Positions 50,538 through 59,264 of a DNA stretch of 64,000 nucleotides are shown in pieces. This stretch comes from an uncultured cyanobacterium (lineage in GTDB: Bacteria > Cyanobacteriota > Vampirovibrionia > Gastranaerophilales > Gastranaerophilaceae), in assembly GCA_902495705.1 (NCBI GenBank), contig CABUXT010000007.1:1-64000 (forward strand). Reading direction: 5' to 3'. Position numbers and translations under genes: made by a program. Within the stretch, counting starts at the first letter, position 1. Each line of letters begins with the position of its first letter. The notes beneath the pieces are model-generated. The model was not told the origin of the DNA. It did no database searches and saw only the letters and a list, made by a program, of their open reading frames with translations.

Positions 50538-51380
50538 ATGCGCGAAAGATTACCGGAATTTTTAAAACGCCCAATAATTGATACCGATACGACAAGAAAT
50601 GTGCGTAAAATCTTGAAACACAACTGTTTAAATACAGTTTGCGAAAACGCTCGTTGTCCAAACAAAAACGAATGTTACACAAAAAATACCGCAACATTTC
50701 TTATTATGGGAAACAACTGTACAAGAAATTGCAGATATTGTAATATTTCGTGCAACAGACCTGAACCTCTTGACCCACAAGAGCCAAAACATATTGCAAA
50801 AGCGGTCAAAGATTTAGGATTAAAATACGCAGTAATAACCTCTGTAACTCGAGATGACTTGCCTGATGGCGGAGCAGAACATTTTGCAAACTGCATTTAC
50901 GAAATCAGAAAAATTTCTCCTGATGTCAAAATCGAAATTTTAACCCCTGATTTCAAAAACCGAAAAGACTCCCTTGATACAATCATAAAAGCTCATCCTG
51001 ATGTTTTTAATCACAATATTGAAACAGTCAGAGCGCTATTCAAAACAGCTCGCCCTCAAGGCAATTATGACAATTCTTTAGAAGTTTTGAAATACATCAA
51101 GCAAAATAGCAACATTCAAACCAAATCAGGAATGATGATAGGGCTAGGTGAAACTTTTGAACAAATAAAAGAAACCATCGAAGATTTATACAATGTTGGG
51201 TGCGATATTTTGACAATTGGACAATACATTCAACCATCAAAAGAACATTTGGCTGTAGCAAAATATTATACTCTTGATGAATACGAAGAATTGAAAAAAC
51301 TTGCCACATCAATCGGAATCAAAAATTTCCAAATCGGACCACTTGTAAGAAGTTCTTATAATGCAGCAAGTCTTGTTTAA
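50538..51380 (+). CDS. lipA: Lipoyl synthase
   Basis: A 280-residue radical-SAM enzyme that inserts two sulfurs into octanoylated lipoyl domains. The auxiliary cluster ligands are CENARCPNKNEC (about 39-50), the radical-SAM cluster ligands CTRNCRYC (about 66-73), and RSSYNA near the C-terminus supplies the serine ligand. TSVTRDDLPDGGA and GMMIGLGET are conserved. Full length. AAGGGA precedes the ATG. lipB or a ligase is not adjacent. Confidence 0.96.
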   Translation: MRERLPEFLKRPIIDTDTTRNVRKILKHNCLNTVCENARCPNKNECYTKNTATFLIMGNNCTRNCRYCNISCNRPEPLDPQEPKHIAKAVKDLGLKYAVITSVTRDDLPDGGAEHFANCIYEIRKISPDVKIEILTPDFKNRKDSLDTIIKAHPDVFNHNIETVRALFKTARPQGNYDNSLEVLKYIKQNSNIQTKSGMMIGLGETFEQIKETIEDLYNVGCDILTIGQYIQPSKEHLAVAKYYTLDEYEELKKLATSIGIKNFQIGPLVRSSYNAASLV

Positions 51381-51416
51381 CGACCCCAAAATGTCGTCTT
51401 TGTTGGAGAAACGGAA

Positions 51417-51878
51417 TTATTTCATTTGTTTAATCACATTGGCGGTAATATCATCTCCGCCTGATATAACCATGCCGGTTGGTAACACAAGATTATAATT
51501 GGACTTTTTAGCCTCTTTAGAAATCATTGAGCGAATATGGTCATTAATCTTGGCTAATTTTGAGGAGTATTCTTTATCCATATTTTTCTTTTTGGTTTCA
51601 ATTTGTTGCCTGTAGTCAGATTCTTTTTGGATAAGTTTTGACTTGTTATGCTCGTTTAACAAATCATTTTGCGCCTTTGAAATAAGCGTGTTTAACTCTT
51701 CCATATCCTTATCCTGCGCACGTTTCAACTCTTGAACCTCGTTAGAATTTTCCAAAACTTGCGCCACATCAATCACCGCAACTTTGTATTTCGGAAAAGA
51801 GACTGCAACATCGTTCATATTGTACCCAACACAAAAAACTAAGACACAAGCGATTACAAACCAAATATTAATTTTCAT
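51417..51878 (-). CDS. OmpH/Skp-like periplasmic protein
   Basis: A 153-residue protein with an N-terminal hydrophobic signal or anchor (about 5-22). The mature start YKVAVIDVAQVLENSNEVQ, then a long charged coiled coil (about 45-120) and the ending YNLVLPTGMVISGGDDITANVI match the OmpH/Skp family, trimeric chaperones for outer-membrane proteins. No bamA-type gene is adjacent. This supports a two-membrane envelope. Confidence 0.82.
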   Translation of the reverse strand: MKINIWFVIACVLVFCVGYNMNDVAVSFPKYKVAVIDVAQVLENSNEVQELKRAQDKDMEELNTLISKAQNDLLNEHNKSKLIQKESDYRQQIETKKKNMDKEYSSKLAKINDHIRSMISKEAKKSNYNLVLPTGMVISGGDDITANVIKQMK

Positions 51879-51963
51879 TTTACCCTACTTTCCTTTCTGA
51901 TTACTGCCAAGATAAACCAAGCCAAAAGATTCTAAATCAGACAGACGGATAAAATTTGTGCAT

Positions 51964-51991
51964 AAAAAAAATATCTCCTTGGGGAGATATT
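51964..51991 (-). terminator. Terminator after unknown gene 52052
   Basis: AATATCTCC/GGAGATATT stem with a 4-nt loop running into seven U residues on the minus strand, 60 bp after the stop. Confidence 0.85.
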
Positions 51992-52051
51992 AAATAGGAA
52001 AATAGTAAACAAAAGGAAGGAAAATTTTAAACTTTTTTGAGAAATCTTTTA

Positions 52052-52582
52052 TTATGCGAAAATACTTTTCAATGGTTCGATATCACTGTGTTCTTCTTTT
52101 TTAGCAGTTTTTCCGCCAAGAAGTTCACCATTATAAAACGGATTTGAACCATCTTTGTCTTTAGCTGTTGCAGCTGCAAAAATGCTCATAAAGTGAGTTG
52201 CAGAAGTTGTTTCGGCAGCTTTTTGAGTTTCTGTTACAACTTCATTAACTGCAGGCATATATTTGCCATCAACTTGTTTTGTAATTGCAGCTTGAGAATT
52301 TAGATATTTAATAGAATTTAAAGTTGCTTCATTGAATTGGAATTGCAAAGCATTGTTCATTGCGATTTGTTTTTGAACATTAGTATCAATTTTACCTTGA
52401 TATAAATCAACCCCTAATTCAACAGGTTTTGCAACTGAATTAACTCTTTGAGTAGTAACTGAATTTGTGTATTGGGAATTCTTTTGGGCAGCACGGCGCA
52501 AAATTTCAGTTGAAACATCTTTTAAGATAGATGTGTCAATGCCGTTTTTGTATAATGAATTGTAGTTTACGTTTAAACCCAT
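52052..52582 (-). CDS. Unknown 176-residue protein
   Basis: Not recognised. Begins MGLNVNYNSLYKNGIDTS with no hydrophobic signal, then mostly helical, Ala/Gln/Thr-rich sequence without transmembrane segments, ending SDIEPLKSIFA. AAAGGGA lies before the ATG. It has its own strong terminator. The Asn-rich start resembles those of several other unknown proteins here (14956, 45196, 58621 and the galM extension). Confidence 0.65.
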   Translation of the reverse strand: MGLNVNYNSLYKNGIDTSILKDVSTEILRRAAQKNSQYTNSVTTQRVNSVAKPVELGVDLYQGKIDTNVQKQIAMNNALQFQFNEATLNSIKYLNSQAAITKQVDGKYMPAVNEVVTETQKAAETTSATHFMSIFAAATAKDKDGSNPFYNGELLGGKTAKKEEHSDIEPLKSIFA

Positions 52583-52754
52583 TAGACTTATCCCTTTTGT
52601 TTCCTTACAAATATATATTCGGCATATCTTTGTGAAAACTTTAGGACAGCTGTAGTAGTTGTTAAGATTTTGTTACAATTGGATTTTGGTTTCTATCAAT
52701 TAAGTCACCATGAATTTATTTCAGGGTCTCTAATATAACACGTAGGTCACTGTC

Positions 52755-53210
52755 ATTCTGAACTGCGGATTTTGGCAAGTGCGCCGTGCGAACGTAGTGA
52801 ACCCAGCACGTCTTAGCGAGAGCTGCGTTGAGTTTTGTGAGCAGAGGCTGAAAGTTGGGGCGTTCAGACCCAACTACAACGCCGTTTAATGCGAACAAAA
52901 TAGGTCGAGCCGCCAATAATCAAAGACAGATTCAGAATCTTTTCAATAATCAATATTTATCAATAGTAACATTTGCAAAATTATTAACATGGAAAAGACC
53001 CTGAAACAAGTTCAGGGTGATAATGACCTATTTGTTAGTTTTGAGATTCCGAAACAAGTTCGGAATGACATAATCCCATTTGTTCAAGTTGAGACCCTGA
53101 ATCTACGCTGTCGCATTAAACATGACTCCACTTCATCCACGTTTTATGCGAGGCGCAGGGAGATTTCAGCATTGGTCTTTACGGAGTGACGTCGTAATCC
53201 CCTTCAAAAT
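52755..53210. repeat. Cluster of dispersed palindromes (gene-free 52.6-53.2 kb)
   Basis: ATTCTGAA/TTCAGAAT arms (52755-52762 and 52931-52938) enclose a 168-nt insert whose first 75 nt match the insert at 17613; then 21-nt hairpins with arms ACCCTGAA (52999-53019) and ATTCCGAA (53046-53066), and a mosaic of fragments from the 112 and 7899 elements up to about 53210. Confidence 0.85.
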
Positions 53211-53227
53211 TAAGCTATCTTCACAAC

Positions 53228-53755
53228 CTACTTCACAATCTGGCGGCGCATGAGGATGTTCTTGTCTTCATCATAACAAACCGCACCAAACCAATGCGCA
53301 AGGAGCTTTTTATCAGGGGTAAAAATAAATGTCTCATCTTCTGACACTCTCAATGTCAGATTAACCAATCGACCTTGCGGAGTGTATTTATAAGTTTTAT
53401 AAGGAAAATCCAGCGACTCTTTTAATTCATTATGTGTCAAAATTCCATCATGTGAGTAATACAAAACACTTTTCGGATTGTCTTTATATATAACACCATA
53501 ACTGCCATCAGAAAATTTTGCCAAAGTTCGGTCTTTCAATTCGGTCTTTCCGCTAAGCAAAGTTGAAATATTTTCACTATAGTTTTGGTCAACAAGATTT
53601 ACTCTCAAATAATTAAAATCAGGCTTTATCGGAGCATTTGAAAACACATCAGTGCGCGCATCTTCTACAGAACACTCAACACCACCCATAATAACTTCAG
53701 AAAACACCGGAGCGCCAAGCAAAAATATAAACAGCAAAACAAAAATTCTTTTCAT
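53228..53755 (-). CDS. Exported protein of unknown function
   Basis: A 175-residue protein with a signal peptide (MKRIFVLLFIFLLGAPVFS). The mature part has repeated short strands with SDGSYGVIYKD, YYSHDGILTHN, YKYTPQGRLVN and FTPDKKLLAHW, resembling MORN-like or YD-like beta-hairpin units. Function unknown; likely periplasmic. Divergent from the BamE-like gene at 53863. Confidence 0.65.
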   Translation of the reverse strand: MKRIFVLLFIFLLGAPVFSEVIMGGVECSVEDARTDVFSNAPIKPDFNYLRVNLVDQNYSENISTLLSGKTELKDRTLAKFSDGSYGVIYKDNPKSVLYYSHDGILTHNELKESLDFPYKTYKYTPQGRLVNLTLRVSEDETFIFTPDKKLLAHWFGAVCYDEDKNILMRRQIVK

Positions 53756-53862
53756 AACTTGTTTATAACGAATTATTTTAATAATGTCAAAAACAACTTT
53801 AAAAATTTTATAAAACTTGCTATAATATTGTCAAAAAGTCTATAAAATAGTAGGAGTATGTA

Positions 53863-54357
53863 ATGAAAAAGTTATTAATTTCTTTATTGGTTTTAGGAAT
53901 AGCAGCGCCGGTTTTTGCAATCAACGATGCTCCAAAAGTTAGCAGAAAATGTAGAAAACACCCGGAAAAATGTACACCACTAACAACACCGATTCAAGAG
54001 CAACAAATGACACTTGGTCTTGTTCAACGAGATATCAAAGTTGGAACATCTCAAGCTGATGTAGCTCAAATTTTGGGTTCTCCAAACATTGTAACCCAAG
54101 ATGCTGACGGCAAAGAAACTTGGATTTATGACAAAGTTTCATCTATCACATCTTATGGAAGTTCAGGGTTTGGTGTCAATGTCGGCGGATTTGGCGGTGG
54201 CTTTGGCTGGAGCGGTATCGGCGGAGGCATGGGCAATGTCGGCTACAGCAAAAGCGGTGGAACAGTCCAATCAAATCAAAAAACATTAACAGTTGTTCTA
54301 AAATTTGACAACAACCACAATGTTTCATCATTCTCATACCACATGAGTTCTTTTTAG
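53863..54357 (+). CDS. BamE/SmpA-like exported protein with Gly-rich insert
   Basis: A 164-residue protein with a signal peptide (MKKLLISLLVLGIAAPVFA). LGLVQRDIKVGTSQADVAQILGSPNIVTQDADGKETWIYD (about 51-90) is the SmpA/OmlA (BamE) pattern. The usual short loop is replaced by an about 30-residue Gly-rich segment (about 100-132). No lipobox Cys is at the signal cleavage site, unlike true BamE. First gene of a probable four-gene cluster with 54369, 54890 and 55499. Confidence 0.75.
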   Translation: MKKLLISLLVLGIAAPVFAINDAPKVSRKCRKHPEKCTPLTTPIQEQQMTLGLVQRDIKVGTSQADVAQILGSPNIVTQDADGKETWIYDKVSSITSYGSSGFGVNVGGFGGGFGWSGIGGGMGNVGYSKSGGTVQSNQKTLTVVLKFDNNHNVSSFSYHMSSF

Positions 54358-54368
54358 TGGGGTGCTGA

Positions 54369-54893
54369 ATGTTTAAAAGATTATTATTAATTTTATTTAT
54401 ATTTTGCTTAGCACTGCCTGTTTCAGCTAAAAAAAGACAATCAGAAGACATTATCACTCCGATGTCTCAACTTGAAAAACGTCAATTCCAAACAAGGACT
54501 TATGAAACAGCAGATAAACCTCTTGTTATGAAAGCAATGTTGAATGTTTTGCAAGATGAAGGTTTTATTGTCTATAACGCCAATCCATTATTAGGATTTA
54601 TCTATGGGGTAAAAGATTTTGACACCTCTGACCCAAACATTGATATTTCTAAAGAATTTGGCTTGTCAAAAGCTCGCTTAAACTACAATGGCGTAAAAGT
54701 TGCAACAATTGAAACAACCGCTAACGTAACCGAGTACGGAAAAAGTATGAGAGTAAGGGTCAATTTCAAACGTAAACTCCTAAATGTGTACGGAAATGCC
54801 CAATTTATTGACGATGTAAATGACGAAAAATACTACCAAGACTTTTTCTCAAAAGTAGATAAAGCAATATTTTTACAGAAACAAAAAATATGA
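54369..54893 (+). CDS. Exported protein, LQD-GF paralogue 1
   Basis: A 174-residue protein with a signal peptide (MFKRLLLILFIFCLALPVSA). SQLEKRQFQTRTYETAD...VMKAMLNVLQDEGFIVYNANPLLGFIYGVKD (about 33-85) is shared with the next gene. The pattern (LE, QTR/ETR, F/Y-D/ET, LQD-GF, LG) recurs in small envelope proteins of unknown function. It starts 11 bp after the BamE-like gene and its stop overlaps the next start (ATGA). Confidence 0.7.
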   Translation: MFKRLLLILFIFCLALPVSAKKRQSEDIITPMSQLEKRQFQTRTYETADKPLVMKAMLNVLQDEGFIVYNANPLLGFIYGVKDFDTSDPNIDISKEFGLSKARLNYNGVKVATIETTANVTEYGKSMRVRVNFKRKLLNVYGNAQFIDDVNDEKYYQDFFSKVDKAIFLQKQKI

Positions 54894-55495
54894 TAAAAAA
54901 GATTGTAACAACATTTTTGCTGGTAAGTTTCTTTTGCGTTTCTTCAAATTGTGCAATGGCAAAAAAAGTAAAGTCATTATCTCAACTTGAGCGACGAGAA
55001 GTCGAAACTCGTTTTTATGACACACCTGATAGCGCAAGAGTAATGAAAGCAGCCATAAATACCCTGCAAGACAGCGGATTTGTAGTCCAAGAAATCGAAC
55101 CGGAACTTGGATATTTGCGCGCGCGAAAAATCTACAAACACCGCTACGTCAATAAAGGCAGACTGTCAAAACAGTCATTTTTACTGGCTTTATTTACTGC
55201 CTACACTGTTTTTTCTTATGGAACAACAGCATATTATATGGTTGACCCGACAAGACAAATCTCTAACGAAATTCACCCAAAAACTATCGTTGTGGATTCA
55301 AACGTCAATGTCGAACCATTTGGCAAAAATATGACAAAAGTCCGTTTTGTATTAGTTCAAAAAGTTTTGCTAAACGCAGACGGTTACTCCTATGTAAAGT
55401 CCGCACCAACAAGGATTTTGAGAGTTTATGACCCGAAAGTTTATCAAGAATTTTTCAACCAATTGGACAAAAGTATTTTTTATGAAGGGATTTAA
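54890..55495 (+). CDS. Exported protein, LQD-GF paralogue 2
   Basis: A 201-residue relative of the preceding protein, sharing SQLERREVETRFYDTPDSARVMKAAINTLQDSGFVV and LGYLRARK. It has an N-terminal hydrophobic signal (about 6-24) and an additional hydrophobic stretch (SFLLALFTAYTVFSYGTTAYYMV, about 101-123) inserted mid-protein that could be a second membrane helix. Four-base overlap with its neighbour implies coupled synthesis and perhaps a heteromeric complex. Confidence 0.7.
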   Translation: MIKKIVTTFLLVSFFCVSSNCAMAKKVKSLSQLERREVETRFYDTPDSARVMKAAINTLQDSGFVVQEIEPELGYLRARKIYKHRYVNKGRLSKQSFLLALFTAYTVFSYGTTAYYMVDPTRQISNEIHPKTIVVDSNVNVEPFGKNMTKVRFVLVQKVLLNADGYSYVKSAPTRILRVYDPKVYQEFFNQLDKSIFYEGI

Positions 55496-55498
55496 GCT

Positions 55499-56176
55499 AT
55501 GCAATACATTGCAATAAAAGAAGAACAAAAAGCAGGAAAGACTGTTTATATAGTAAACGCAATTCCGCTAAAAAATTCTGCAAAAGCTCTTGTTCAAAAA
55601 ATTCCACATCCTCTAGGTTCAGACAGTTTGAGTTTTGAAACACTGGAGTTGGCAAAAGAAGCAGTCACTCGAGCAGGTTTTTCATACATTTTGCCTGATG
55701 GTAAAAAAGGTACCACAACACGCAAAAAACTTCAAATCAGCGGAAATAGCAAAAATTACGAACAAATAATTCTATCTGTAATAAAAGATAAAACCGAGTC
55801 GTCAAATTCAACTGTTGCAGCGGCGGCGGTTTCGGCATTGTCAAATTTTCCAAATGAAGAAACTTTTGATATTTTGTTTAACAAAATCGGAGAAGATAAC
55901 GACCTAATCAGAAAAAATGCTATCTCAGGGATTTGCAGATATGGCAACTTGTTGCAAGACAAAATTATTGACTCGTTGAAGTCCACTAACTGGGTTGTCA
56001 GAAATTCCGCAATAGCCTGCATAAACCAATTGGCAGAAAATTCTGAAATTGATTTGGAAAAATTTATAATTCCACTTGCAAAAACTTGTGATGACACAAA
56101 CACAATCGTTCAAACCAATGCAATAGCAACACTTGCAAAAGTTTATCAGAATTTTCAAAAGAATAAAAAAGTTTAA
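55499..56176 (+). CDS. HEAT-repeat protein
   Basis: A 225-residue cytoplasmic protein. After an N-terminal beta-rich part (about 1-75) come HEAT-like helical pairs: STVAAAAVSALSNFPNEETFDIL, DLIRKNAISGICRYGN, WVVRNSAIACINQLAEN and NTIVQTNAIATLAKVYQ. HEAT scaffolds bind proteins or nucleic acids; no partner can be named. It begins 3 bp after the exported paralogue, and its 3' end overlaps the convergent 58-residue gene by 4 bp. Confidence 0.75.
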   Translation: MQYIAIKEEQKAGKTVYIVNAIPLKNSAKALVQKIPHPLGSDSLSFETLELAKEAVTRAGFSYILPDGKKGTTTRKKLQISGNSKNYEQIILSVIKDKTESSNSTVAAAAVSALSNFPNEETFDILFNKIGEDNDLIRKNAISGICRYGNLLQDKIIDSLKSTNWVVRNSAIACINQLAENSEIDLEKFIIPLAKTCDDTNTIVQTNAIATLAKVYQNFQKNKKV

Positions 56177-56349
56177 TAACTGCCTTTTCTCATCAAATCA
56201 GAGAGTTTTAACTCTTTAGGGGCAGGAGCTTTTTTCTGAGGTCTTTCAACAGGAGTTTTAACCTCTTTAAAAGCCGACAAACCAACTTTTGCGCTATTAT
56301 CCTCTTTCAGCATAAAAATTTCTTGTAATAATGAAATAATATTACCCAT
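56173..56349 (-). CDS. Small 58-residue protein
   Basis: Reads MGNIISLLQEIFMLKEDNSA at the start, a Pro/Lys-rich middle (VERPQKKAPAPKELKL) and SDLMRKGSY at the end. TAGGAG precedes the ATG by about 8 nt and a TATAAT box lies at 56369-56374. It is below standard length cut-offs. No known family; the short N-terminal amphipathic helix could associate with a membrane or partner. The codon pattern and ribosome-binding site argue it is real. Confidence 0.6.
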   Translation of the reverse strand: MGNIISLLQEIFMLKEDNSAKVGLSAFKEVKTPVERPQKKAPAPKELKLSDLMRKGSY

Positions 56350-56477
56350 AAATATTTCTCCTACTACTATTATAGCTTAACTTGTTTAACGTATATCATA
56401 CATTTAAACGATTTAGCCGTCAAAAAACAACAGTCTTTATGTTATATTAACAGTACAGGCAAAATGAGGACTAAAAT

Positions 56478-57194
56478 TTGAATAACAGTTATTATGAAAC
56501 TTTGGATGAAAATTTTGCGCAGGCGTTGAAATTGTACGAAGGAAACTATTCACACGAAGAGTTAATTGAACTGTTAAGAACAGGAAATATCGTACAAAAA
56601 CAAATCGCCGCATTGCGCCTTGAAAAAATCACATCAGACGAAGATGCCAAAGTTTTGGTTGATAACTTGACAGGTCAAGATGGAAAAATCCGCGAGGCTG
56701 TTTCATTAAGGCTGAATGAATTTATGTCAAATCCAAAGTATCTGCCTTATTTTTGCAGTATTGAAAATTTTGATGTTTTTTTAGATGCAATTATTGATAT
56801 AAATGCAAACATTTGCCGAAACGTTATCAGCGCAATTTGCAATTTAAAAAACAATGAAAATTTTTGCAATACTTTTTGCCCAAAATTGACAAATTTGACA
56901 AATTCTCTACTTGATACTGTTGAAAAATTCGACTTTCAAGACGGCAAATACAAAGTCAACAAAGAGGCTTTCAAGTTATATTGGTGTTTAGAAACGATTT
57001 ATGAATTTTATGACAAAATAGATTTCACCTCACTTAAACAAATTATTTTGCGTACAAAAAATATTAACGAATACACGATTAGAGAAAAAGCTGCAAAAAT
57101 TTTGACTCACAATTTTGATGACCCTGATTTGAACAAGGCAAAAGAAGAGTTAAAACAGGACAAAAACTACTACGTCCGCAGATTTTTTGAGTGA
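56478..57194 (+). CDS. HEAT-like helical protein (TTG start)
   Basis: A 238-residue all-helical protein with HEAT-like pairs (IVQKQIAALRLEKITSDEDAKVLVDNL, GKIREAVSLRLNEFMSNPKYL, YTIREKAAKILTHNFDDPDL). It starts with TTG after GAGGA at 7-8 nt; no in-frame ATG is close. Function unknown. It may be related in role to the HEAT protein at 55499. Confidence 0.7.
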   Translation: MNNSYYETLDENFAQALKLYEGNYSHEELIELLRTGNIVQKQIAALRLEKITSDEDAKVLVDNLTGQDGKIREAVSLRLNEFMSNPKYLPYFCSIENFDVFLDAIIDINANICRNVISAICNLKNNENFCNTFCPKLTNLTNSLLDTVEKFDFQDGKYKVNKEAFKLYWCLETIYEFYDKIDFTSLKQIILRTKNINEYTIREKAAKILTHNFDDPDLNKAKEELKQDKNYYVRRFFE

Positions 57195-57204
57195 GGATTT
57201 TACC

Positions 57205-57352
57205 ATGTCACCCTGAATTGACTAGAATATAAGTTAAGCTAAAAGCGAAACGTAATATTCTGTTCCTACTCGGTATTTCAGGGTCTCTAATATTACAAAT
57301 TTCACATCAGACTAATTTGTTTTATTAGAGATGCTGAAACAAGTTCAGCATG
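57205..57352. repeat. Two-hairpin repeat unit
   Basis: ACCCTGAA/TTCAGGGT arms (about 57211-57284) enclose an about 58-nt insert starting TTGACTAGAATATAAG; after an about 46-nt linker comes a 21-nt ATGCTGAA hairpin (57331-57351). The same unit lies at about 58080-58221. Confidence 0.85.
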
Positions 57353-57363
57353 ACAGTAACAAA

Positions 57364-57395
57364 ACGGCGGCAGCGAGTAAACTCGCTGCCGCCGT
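57364..57395 (-). terminator. Terminator after unknown gene 57411 (TTTA-loop family)
   Basis: Fourteen-base arms (ACGGCGGCAGCGAG) with loop TTTA on the minus strand, 15 bp after the stop, then TTTTG. The loop equals that of 8241 and 9908 although the stem differs. Confidence 0.75.
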
Positions 57396-57410
57396 CAATT
57401 CCTTTTTATT

Positions 57411-57758
57411 TTAAAACCTAAGTTCAACATTTTTGTTCAATAAAGTTTTTACAGCACTCATATATTCTTTAAATTGAGCAGTAATACTTTTGTCCCTCTT
57501 ACCTATAGGGTTTGTCGTTCCAAGAAATCTGCATTTGTCACCACCGAATACCATAATATGCTTGCCATAGTCACCGGCATTTCTAATTACAACTTTATCA
57601 ATACCCATTTGCGCAAGTTTAGAATTTGGAGCATATTTAATTTCTTTCAACAATCGACCATAACCTTTACGCATAGGTTCTTTTTCCAAAAATTTTGTAA
57701 CTGTAGTACCTGCTTTTGTTGTCAATTGACTGATTTGAGTTGCATTTAAAATTGCCAT
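57411..57758 (-). CDS. Unknown 115-residue basic protein
   Basis: Not recognised. No signal or membrane helix; about 18 Lys/Arg residues; a Gly-containing centre (KVVIRNAGDYGKHIMVFGGDKCRFLG). AAAGGAAA precedes the ATG. Its promoter and pentanucleotide tract match those of the unrelated unknown gene at 16891 and its 3' hairpin matches that family at 8241 and 9908. Confidence 0.65.
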   Translation of the reverse strand: MAILNATQISQLTTKAGTTVTKFLEKEPMRKGYGRLLKEIKYAPNSKLAQMGIDKVVIRNAGDYGKHIMVFGGDKCRFLGTTNPIGKRDKSITAQFKEYMSAVKTLLNKNVELRF

Positions 57759-57853
57759 AATAAATTTTCCTTTCTTTTTACTTTTCTACCATTTGAATGT
57801 TCCCATACTTAGTTAAAAGGAAATTTATTTAAACAATTGCTCCACCCCACCAC

Positions 57854-57874
57854 ATCATATCATATCATATCATA
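57854..57874. repeat. Pentanucleotide tandem repeat (ATCAT, about 4 units)
   Basis: A 21-nt period-5 tract at the predicted transcription start of the 57411 gene, the counterpart of the CCTAT tract at 17302. Confidence 0.85.
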
Positions 57875-57880
57875 AAGGGC

Positions 57881-57908
57881 ATTATAGTTGAGCTTGAGGG
57901 TATTTAAA
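57881..57908 (-). promoter_or_regulatory. Promoter of unknown gene 57411
   Basis: Minus strand TTTAAA (57903-57908), 16-nt spacer, TATAAT (57881-57886), then GCCC; identical in layout to 17327-17354. Confidence 0.55.
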
Positions 57909-57978
57909 ATCCGTTTTTACATTTTGTTACAATTGAGTTTTTTGCAGATGTGCACTGTACCAATATAACAAAATACAC

Positions 57979-58490
57979 TATGTCATTCTGAAAGCTTAGA
58001 AAATTTGCGTGAAAAATGAACGCATAATTTTCTTGCTATTCAGAATCTATCAATGTTGATTTTAAAAAGAATACATGTCACCCTGAATTGACTAGAATAT
58101 AAGTTGAGCTAAAAGCGAAACGTAATATTCTGTTCCTACTCGGTATTTCAGGGTCTCTAATATTACAAATTTCACACTAGACTAATATGTTTTATTTAAG
58201 ATGCTGAAACAAGTTCAGCATGACTATAATCAAATGGATAGACCCTGAATCAAGTTCAGGGTGACAATGACCTTTTTGTTTTGTCTCTCCGGATGGGAGA
58301 GACCGAAATTGTTTTTGAGGGGTACTCGAAAAATTACAATTTCGAGTGAGGGTTTGAACAATACAATAATAGTTCGTGATAAAAACCCCTCACCCTGCCC
58401 TCAGCCATTCGGCATGCAGTCTCACTCATTTCGCAAAGCTCAAGGGTTCGAGCTAGTATTCCACAAAGGGCGAGGATGTTTTATCAACCC
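57979..58490. repeat. Cluster of dispersed palindromes (gene-free 57.91-58.62 kb)
   Basis: Contents: AGCTTAGAAAATT long hairpin (about 57981-58050); the two-hairpin unit (58080-58221); a 21-nt ACCCTGAA hairpin (58242-58262); GTCTCTCC/GGAGAGAC (58283-58303); and fragments shared with 7804-7871 and 44320. The 89-codon frame at 58261-58530 lies entirely in these repeats. Confidence 0.85.
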
Positions 58491-58620
58491 CTCTATCCCT
58501 CCGAATATTAACAAATGTAAAAACTTTTAACCTTTCTGCAATTTTGGCAAATAAAAATACTTTATATATATGGTTAAAGGTCAAGGTTAGTATATTTTTA
58601 TTTGAAAGGTTTTAGTAGTA

Positions 58621-59262
58621 ATGGCAGACACATTAAGTTTAAATACTAATATCAGCAATGCTCAAAATATTGGTTTAGCTAGCAACTCAACAGGAGTACA
58701 AAGTACAACATCTACCGCTCAAAACAACAAGCCGCTAAACAGTATTTTTTCTAATAATTCATTGAATGCAACAACTAATGATTATTCAAACGATTTGATG
58801 ATGTCAAATCTGAACTTTAGTTCAATTGCATCAGGTCAAGCTCCGCAAGCAGTTCAAACCGAGCAACCGCAAGCACAAGCTCAGGCTCAAATTCAGCCAC
58901 AACAAGAGCAACAAGCTCCTGCAACAACTACATTTACATCAAATGCAACAGACCAATTGACAGGTTGTCTTGCTGACCAAAACGCCCCTAAAAAATCAAA
59001 TATCGGCAAATTGATAGGCGCAATCGGCGGTTTCTTCGCCCCACTTGCAGGTAAAATTGTAGGACTATGCAAGGGTCAAAGCGCAAAAGCATTGTTTAAT
59101 TTCAAACAATTAGCTATCACTTGTCCGCTAATCGGTGCCGCAGGATTAGGCGTAGGTGTACTTGTTGACAGTTATTTAGATACCAAAAATGCTAAAAAAC
59201 CTGTTCAACAATTGCAAGCACCACAAACCGCACAACCTCAAGCACAACAACTTGCAGCATAA
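58621..59262 (+). CDS. Unknown Asn/Gln-rich protein
   Basis: A 213-residue protein not recognised. Residues 1-120 are Asn/Ser/Thr- and Gln-rich (QAQAQAQIQPQQEQQ) and look disordered. Two hydrophobic, Gly-rich segments follow (GKLIGAIGGFFAPLAGKIVGL and ITCPLIGAAGLGVGVLVDSYL), likely membrane-associating. The tail is again Gln/Ala-rich. GAAAGG precedes the ATG. Convergent with the nucleotidase gene, 2 bp apart. Confidence 0.65.
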   Translation: MADTLSLNTNISNAQNIGLASNSTGVQSTTSTAQNNKPLNSIFSNNSLNATTNDYSNDLMMSNLNFSSIASGQAPQAVQTEQPQAQAQAQIQPQQEQQAPATTTFTSNATDQLTGCLADQNAPKKSNIGKLIGAIGGFFAPLAGKIVGLCKGQSAKALFNFKQLAITCPLIGAAGLGVGVLVDSYLDTKNAKKPVQQLQAPQTAQPQAQQLAA

Positions 59263-59264
59263 AT

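Noticed and set aside
58261..58530. 89-codon plus-strand frame
   Set aside because: It is composed entirely of dispersed repeat sequence (GTCTCTCC hairpin and fragments shared with 7.8 and 44.3 kb).
57759..58620. tRNA or other structured RNA gene in long gene-free regions
   Set aside because: No cloverleaf with a T-loop and anticodon arm was found here or in the other gene-free stretches; all strong structures belong to the palindrome families.
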